Shown piece after piece: positions 61,506 to 64,000 of a stretch of 64,000 bases of DNA (positions within the stretch are counted from its first letter, which is position 1; each line of letters opens with the position of its first letter). This DNA comes from Empedobacter sp036647415. GTDB lineage: Bacteria; Bacteroidota; Bacteroidia; Flavobacteriales; Weeksellaceae. The translations under genes were made by a program, and so were the position numbers. The notes beneath the pieces were generated by a model that did not search any database, was not told where the DNA came from, and saw nothing but the letters and a program-made list of their open reading frames with translations. The stretch is taken from assembly GCF_036647415.1 (NCBI RefSeq), contig NZ_JAVXKG010000018.1:1-64000 (forward strand), in the 5' to 3' direction.

Positions 61506-62266
61506 AAAATAAGTACGCCTAAATAAAATAAAACTTCAGTTACTTGTTGTACAGTTCCCAAGCAATCGCCTGTATAACCACCAATATATTTCTTGAAATA
61601 CCAACCTAAATATACTTTTCCTACATAGCAAAGAGGTAAAATAAGTAAGAATTTCCATTCGCCAAAAACAACAAATGGAAACAAACAAAACAGAAAACTT
61701 ATGACTAAATTTTTGATTGGCAATGCTTTATTTGCCATTGGTTTCGATTTACTTTTATCAATATCTGTTACATATTCGTGTGTATAAATCATCATTCCAG
61801 AGAAAAAACGACTTACAGAATGTGCTGCAATAATACTAAAAATCATTAATTCAAGATTATTTTCAGCAATATGTTTTAGCGAAGTAAATTTTAATAACAA
61901 CAAAAGAATTGCGCCAATTACACCATAAGCACCAATGCGACTATCTTTCATAATCGTTAAAATCTTTTCCTTGCCATATCCGCCTCCAAAACTATCGCAA
62001 ACATCGGTAAAACCATCTTCGTGAAAAGCACCAGTAAGTAAAACGCTTGCAATAATCGAAATAATAATACTGATATCTATTGGTAAAATAAGTTGACACA
62101 GATAATAAATAATTGCATTTATAAGTCCGACCAATAAACCGATTGCAGCATAATATTTTTGCGATTGATTCATTATTTCGCTGCTATAATCAATTTTGAA
62201 CGGAATAGAAATTCGCGTAAAAAACATGAGTGCCGTAAGGAAATAAGTAATTTCTTTTTTTATCAT
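61490..62266 (-). CDS. cobS: Adenosylcobinamide-GDP ribazoletransferase
   Basis: A 258-residue membrane enzyme that joins adenosylcobinamide-GDP to alpha-ribazole to make cobalamin. Motifs: FFTRISIPF, GAFHEDGFTDVCDSFGGG (the Asp-rich CobS site, ~82-99), DSRIGAYGVIG and GGYTGDCLGTVQQVTE. About six membrane helices. 4 bases after cobT. Confidence 0.95.
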   Translation of the reverse strand: MIKKEITYFLTALMFFTRISIPFKIDYSSEIMNQSQKYYAAIGLLVGLINAIIYYLCQLILPIDISIIISIIASVLLTGAFHEDGFTDVCDSFGGGYGKEKILTIMKDSRIGAYGVIGAILLLLLKFTSLKHIAENNLELMIFSIIAAHSVSRFFSGMMIYTHEYVTDIDKSKSKPMANKALPIKNLVISFLFCLFPFVVFGEWKFLLILPLCYVGKVYLGWYFKKYIGGYTGDCLGTVQQVTEVLFYLGVLILCKFM

Positions 62267-62270
62267 TTGA

Positions 62271-63275
62271 TTAATCTTTATTACTTACTCCAGCCGATTC
62301 AAAACTCGCCATATCGTTGTAAAAATTAACTGCACTTTTGATGATTGGATAAGCCAACGCACAACCCGTTCCTTCGCCAACACGCAAATTAATTTTCAGA
62401 ATTGGTTCTTCTTCAAAATAATTTAACAAATATTGATGTCCAACTTCATCACTTTGATGACAAAAAATTGCATTGTTTAAGATTTCAGGTTTTAGTTTCG
62501 AGGCGACCAAAATAGCTGCCGAAGCAATATATCCATCAATCATCAACAACATATTGTGTTCGTAAGCCGTCAACATTGCGCCTGTCATTTGTGCAACTTC
62601 AAAACCTCCAAACGTTGCTAAAACTTGTTTTGCATCTGTAATTTTTCCGTGTTTATCTTTTGCTTGAGAAAGAATATTGATTTTATTTTGTAATTGCTCA
62701 TCATTCAAACCCGTTCCACGACCCACACATTGCGTCAAAGGTAAATCAGTTAAATAATGAATAATCATCGCTGCAGAAGACGTATTTCCTATTCCCATTT
62801 CTCCAAAACCAATAATATTTGTTCCGTTTTTGGCAATTTCATCTACCGTTTTCTTCGCATAATCAAAACTCAAATTTAGCTGATCTAAAGACATCGCGGG
62901 TTCATGAAGAAAATTTTTGGTTGATTTGGCAACTTTACAATTTTTTAATTTTGAATAATCTTCAAAATCATAATTAACACCTGCATCAACTATAGAAAGT
63001 TCGATCTCATTTTGATTACAAAACACATTTATCGCAGCGCCATTTTGCAAAAAATTAAAAACCATTTGCGGCGTAACTTCCGCTGGATACGCGCTAACGC
63101 CAGATTGCGCAATACCGTGATCGCCAGCAAAAACAATAAGGTGTGGATTTTTTAATTCTAAATGTGAATTTTGTTGAACTAAACCAATTTTGAGCGCGAT
63201 TTTTTCTAATAATCCTAAAGCGCCAAGTGGTTTTGTTTTAAGGTCGATAATTTGTTGAATTTCTTCTTTTTGCAT
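62271..63275 (-). CDS. cobT: Nicotinate-nucleotide:DMB phosphoribosyltransferase
   Basis: A 334-residue enzyme that makes alpha-ribazole phosphate from dimethylbenzimidazole. Motifs: TKPLGALGLLEKIA, VFAGDHGIAQSGVSAYP, GFGEMGIGNTSSAAMI and the final catalytic Glu in RVGEGTGCALAYP. It begins the cobT-cobS-cobC operon. No cobU (cobinamide kinase) gene is in the window. Confidence 0.95.
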   Translation of the reverse strand: MQKEEIQQIIDLKTKPLGALGLLEKIALKIGLVQQNSHLELKNPHLIVFAGDHGIAQSGVSAYPAEVTPQMVFNFLQNGAAINVFCNQNEIELSIVDAGVNYDFEDYSKLKNCKVAKSTKNFLHEPAMSLDQLNLSFDYAKKTVDEIAKNGTNIIGFGEMGIGNTSSAAMIIHYLTDLPLTQCVGRGTGLNDEQLQNKINILSQAKDKHGKITDAKQVLATFGGFEVAQMTGAMLTAYEHNMLLMIDGYIASAAILVASKLKPEILNNAIFCHQSDEVGHQYLLNYFEEEPILKINLRVGEGTGCALAYPIIKSAVNFYNDMASFESAGVSNKD

Positions 63276-63302
63276 TTTAACTAAACTAATTTTTAATAAA
63301 AA

Positions 63303-63481
63303 ATGCTTTCGAAATCAAGTGCAATCAATTCAACACTTATAAAAAATAAATGTAGTTTTGATTGAGCTTCAATCGCGAAAGCATCATCTAAAAAAGTGGT
63401 CTGGCTTATAGAAATTTCTACTTACAGTTGCGCGACAGCTCGAGATTTGCACTCGATTCCCTTTTGTGCAACTAAGGTAAG
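63303..63481 (-). promoter_or_regulatory. Cobalamin riboswitch with terminator
   Basis: On the minus strand the B12-element order is clear: AAAAGGGAATCGAGTGCAAA, GCTGTCGCGCAACTGTAAG, and AAGCCAGACCAC, close to the family consensus (GGGAAxxxGGTGxxAAxCC, CGCAACTGTA, AGCCAGxxxAC). Downstream, ATGCTTTCG (63384-63376) pairs with CGAAAGCAT (63311-63303) before a T-run, forming an intrinsic terminator as the likely expression switch. It should shut down the cobTSC operon when B12 is present. Confidence 0.9.
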
Positions 63482-63504
63482 GAAATAATCATAAAAGCAA
63501 AAAA

Positions 63505-64000
63505 CTATTCTTTTATAGCAATTATTCCTTGTATTCTTGGTTCTATTGCAATATCTCCCTTAATTATTTCTTCCATTGCGAAGTCTGCTACATTCAATTT
63601 TAGTTTTTTTGGTAGATTTTTGCTCGTATAATTTCTATTAATTTCTATATTTTTTTGATTAGATGCTAACCTGATGTCAATTGGAAAATCTTTCTGAACA
63701 TCGAATTTTATAGTATATTCTTTTCCAACTTTCAGATTTTGTTCGATGATTTCATTGTTAATTAATAATCGATAGGTAGAAAATTCGTCTGGTTTTGATA
63801 TAGAATCTTTGTTAACGATTAGTTTAAACTCAATTTTTTCAACTTGAACTGAATCATTTTTTGGTTCTGGATTATCGTGACAAGCTGTATTTGGTTTTTG
63901 AGCTTGCATTGTAGAAGTCATCAGACCAAAAGCCGAAAAAACCATTACATTAGAAATCGTTTTTTGAAACAAATTTCTACCCAACTGACTTGGATGAAAA
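63505..64000 (-). CDS. Envelope protein fragment, open at right edge
   Basis: The visible 159 residues (counted from a TTG) include FQKTISNVMVFSAFGLMTSTMQAQ, a signal-like or membrane segment, then a cysteine and a mostly beta-rich tail ending KGDIAIEPRIQGIIAIKE. The frame stays open to base 64000, reading ...FHPSQLG before that TTG, so the TTG is probably not the start. Many Bacteroidota proteins have a cysteine-rich N-terminal domain ending GRFxxxQL before such a segment; this could be the rest of one (inference). Confidence 0.5.
   Translation of the reverse strand, partial: FHPSQLGRNLFQKTISNVMVFSAFGLMTSTMQAQKPNTACHDNPEPKNDSVQVEKIEFKLIVNKDSISKPDEFSTYRLLINNEIIEQNLKVGKEYTIKFDVQKDFPIDIRLASNQKNIEINRNYTSKNLPKKLKLNVADFAMEEIIKGDIAIEPRIQGIIAIKE

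Overview
The window comes from an AT-rich (low-GC) Bacteroidota genome, most likely class Flavobacteriia and close to the Weeksellaceae; an Empedobacter/Weeksella-type host is my guess, not something the sequence proves. The support is the type IX secretion sorting domains, the two-ExbD TonB energizing cluster, DUF1599/BT_3928/DUF3667/DUF4407 proteins, short AT-rich promoters with the Bacteroidota -7 box TAnnTTTG, and the arginine pathway organisation. Almost all genes are intact housekeeping or envelope genes. I see no transposase, integrase, phage gene or CRISPR array, and only one tRNA.

Layout. 0-5.2 kb (minus strand): an unusual operon led by a 51-residue double-glycine peptide with three cysteines (5018-5173), too short to be called by most gene finders. 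It is followed by a perfect 14-bp hairpin, three tandem related secreted proteins, a protein with two aspartate-rich motifs like class I isoprenoid synthases, and a membrane M50 zinc protease with a possible N-terminal peptide-recognition domain. I read it as a candidate ribosomally made, modified peptide (RiPP) locus; this is the most interesting part of the window. 5.5-10.8 kb: divergent ECF sigma factor and probable anti-sigma, clpS, prmA, mnmD, ilvE, DUF4407. 10.8-20.6 kb: a large T9SS sialidase-like protein, a ParE-type toxin-antitoxin pair, folP, a DUF1599-BT_3928-permease operon with tpiA, a probable dead amidase paralogue and a WYL regulator. 20.6-26.2 kb: topB and the exbB-exbD-exbD-tonB cluster.

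26.2-37.2 kb: arginine and carbamoyl-phosphate synthesis. A divergent argE-like/argB pair faces acetyltransferase-argR-argG-argC-argD-carA-carB. A structured leader with an intrinsic-terminator-like hairpin and candidate ArgR palindromes precede the long arm. 37.2-42.6 kb: a repeat-rich stretch with two diverged copies of a roughly 175-base composite repeat, DUF3667, a TIMP-like protein, a T9SS protein and a solitary OLD-family nuclease (possible phage defence). 42.6-50 kb: TPR-like, tcdA, tatD-like, AhpD-like and MFS genes, then a two-gene module (divergent uracil-DNA glycosylase-like protein plus WG-repeat protein) bracketed by two nearly identical terminators, then ansA. 50-59 kb: LysM/BON, OmpA-like, Na+/H+ antiporter, an AAA-like protein with degenerate catalytic motifs, a C1 peptidase and an Omp85-type barrel. 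59-64 kb: tRNA-Gly, small secreted proteins, DUF2071, and a cobT-cobS-cobC operon behind a cobalamin riboswitch. A secreted or membrane protein runs off the right edge.

Functional names rest on motifs read by eye; no database search or folding program was run. Promoter and operator calls are pattern matches only.
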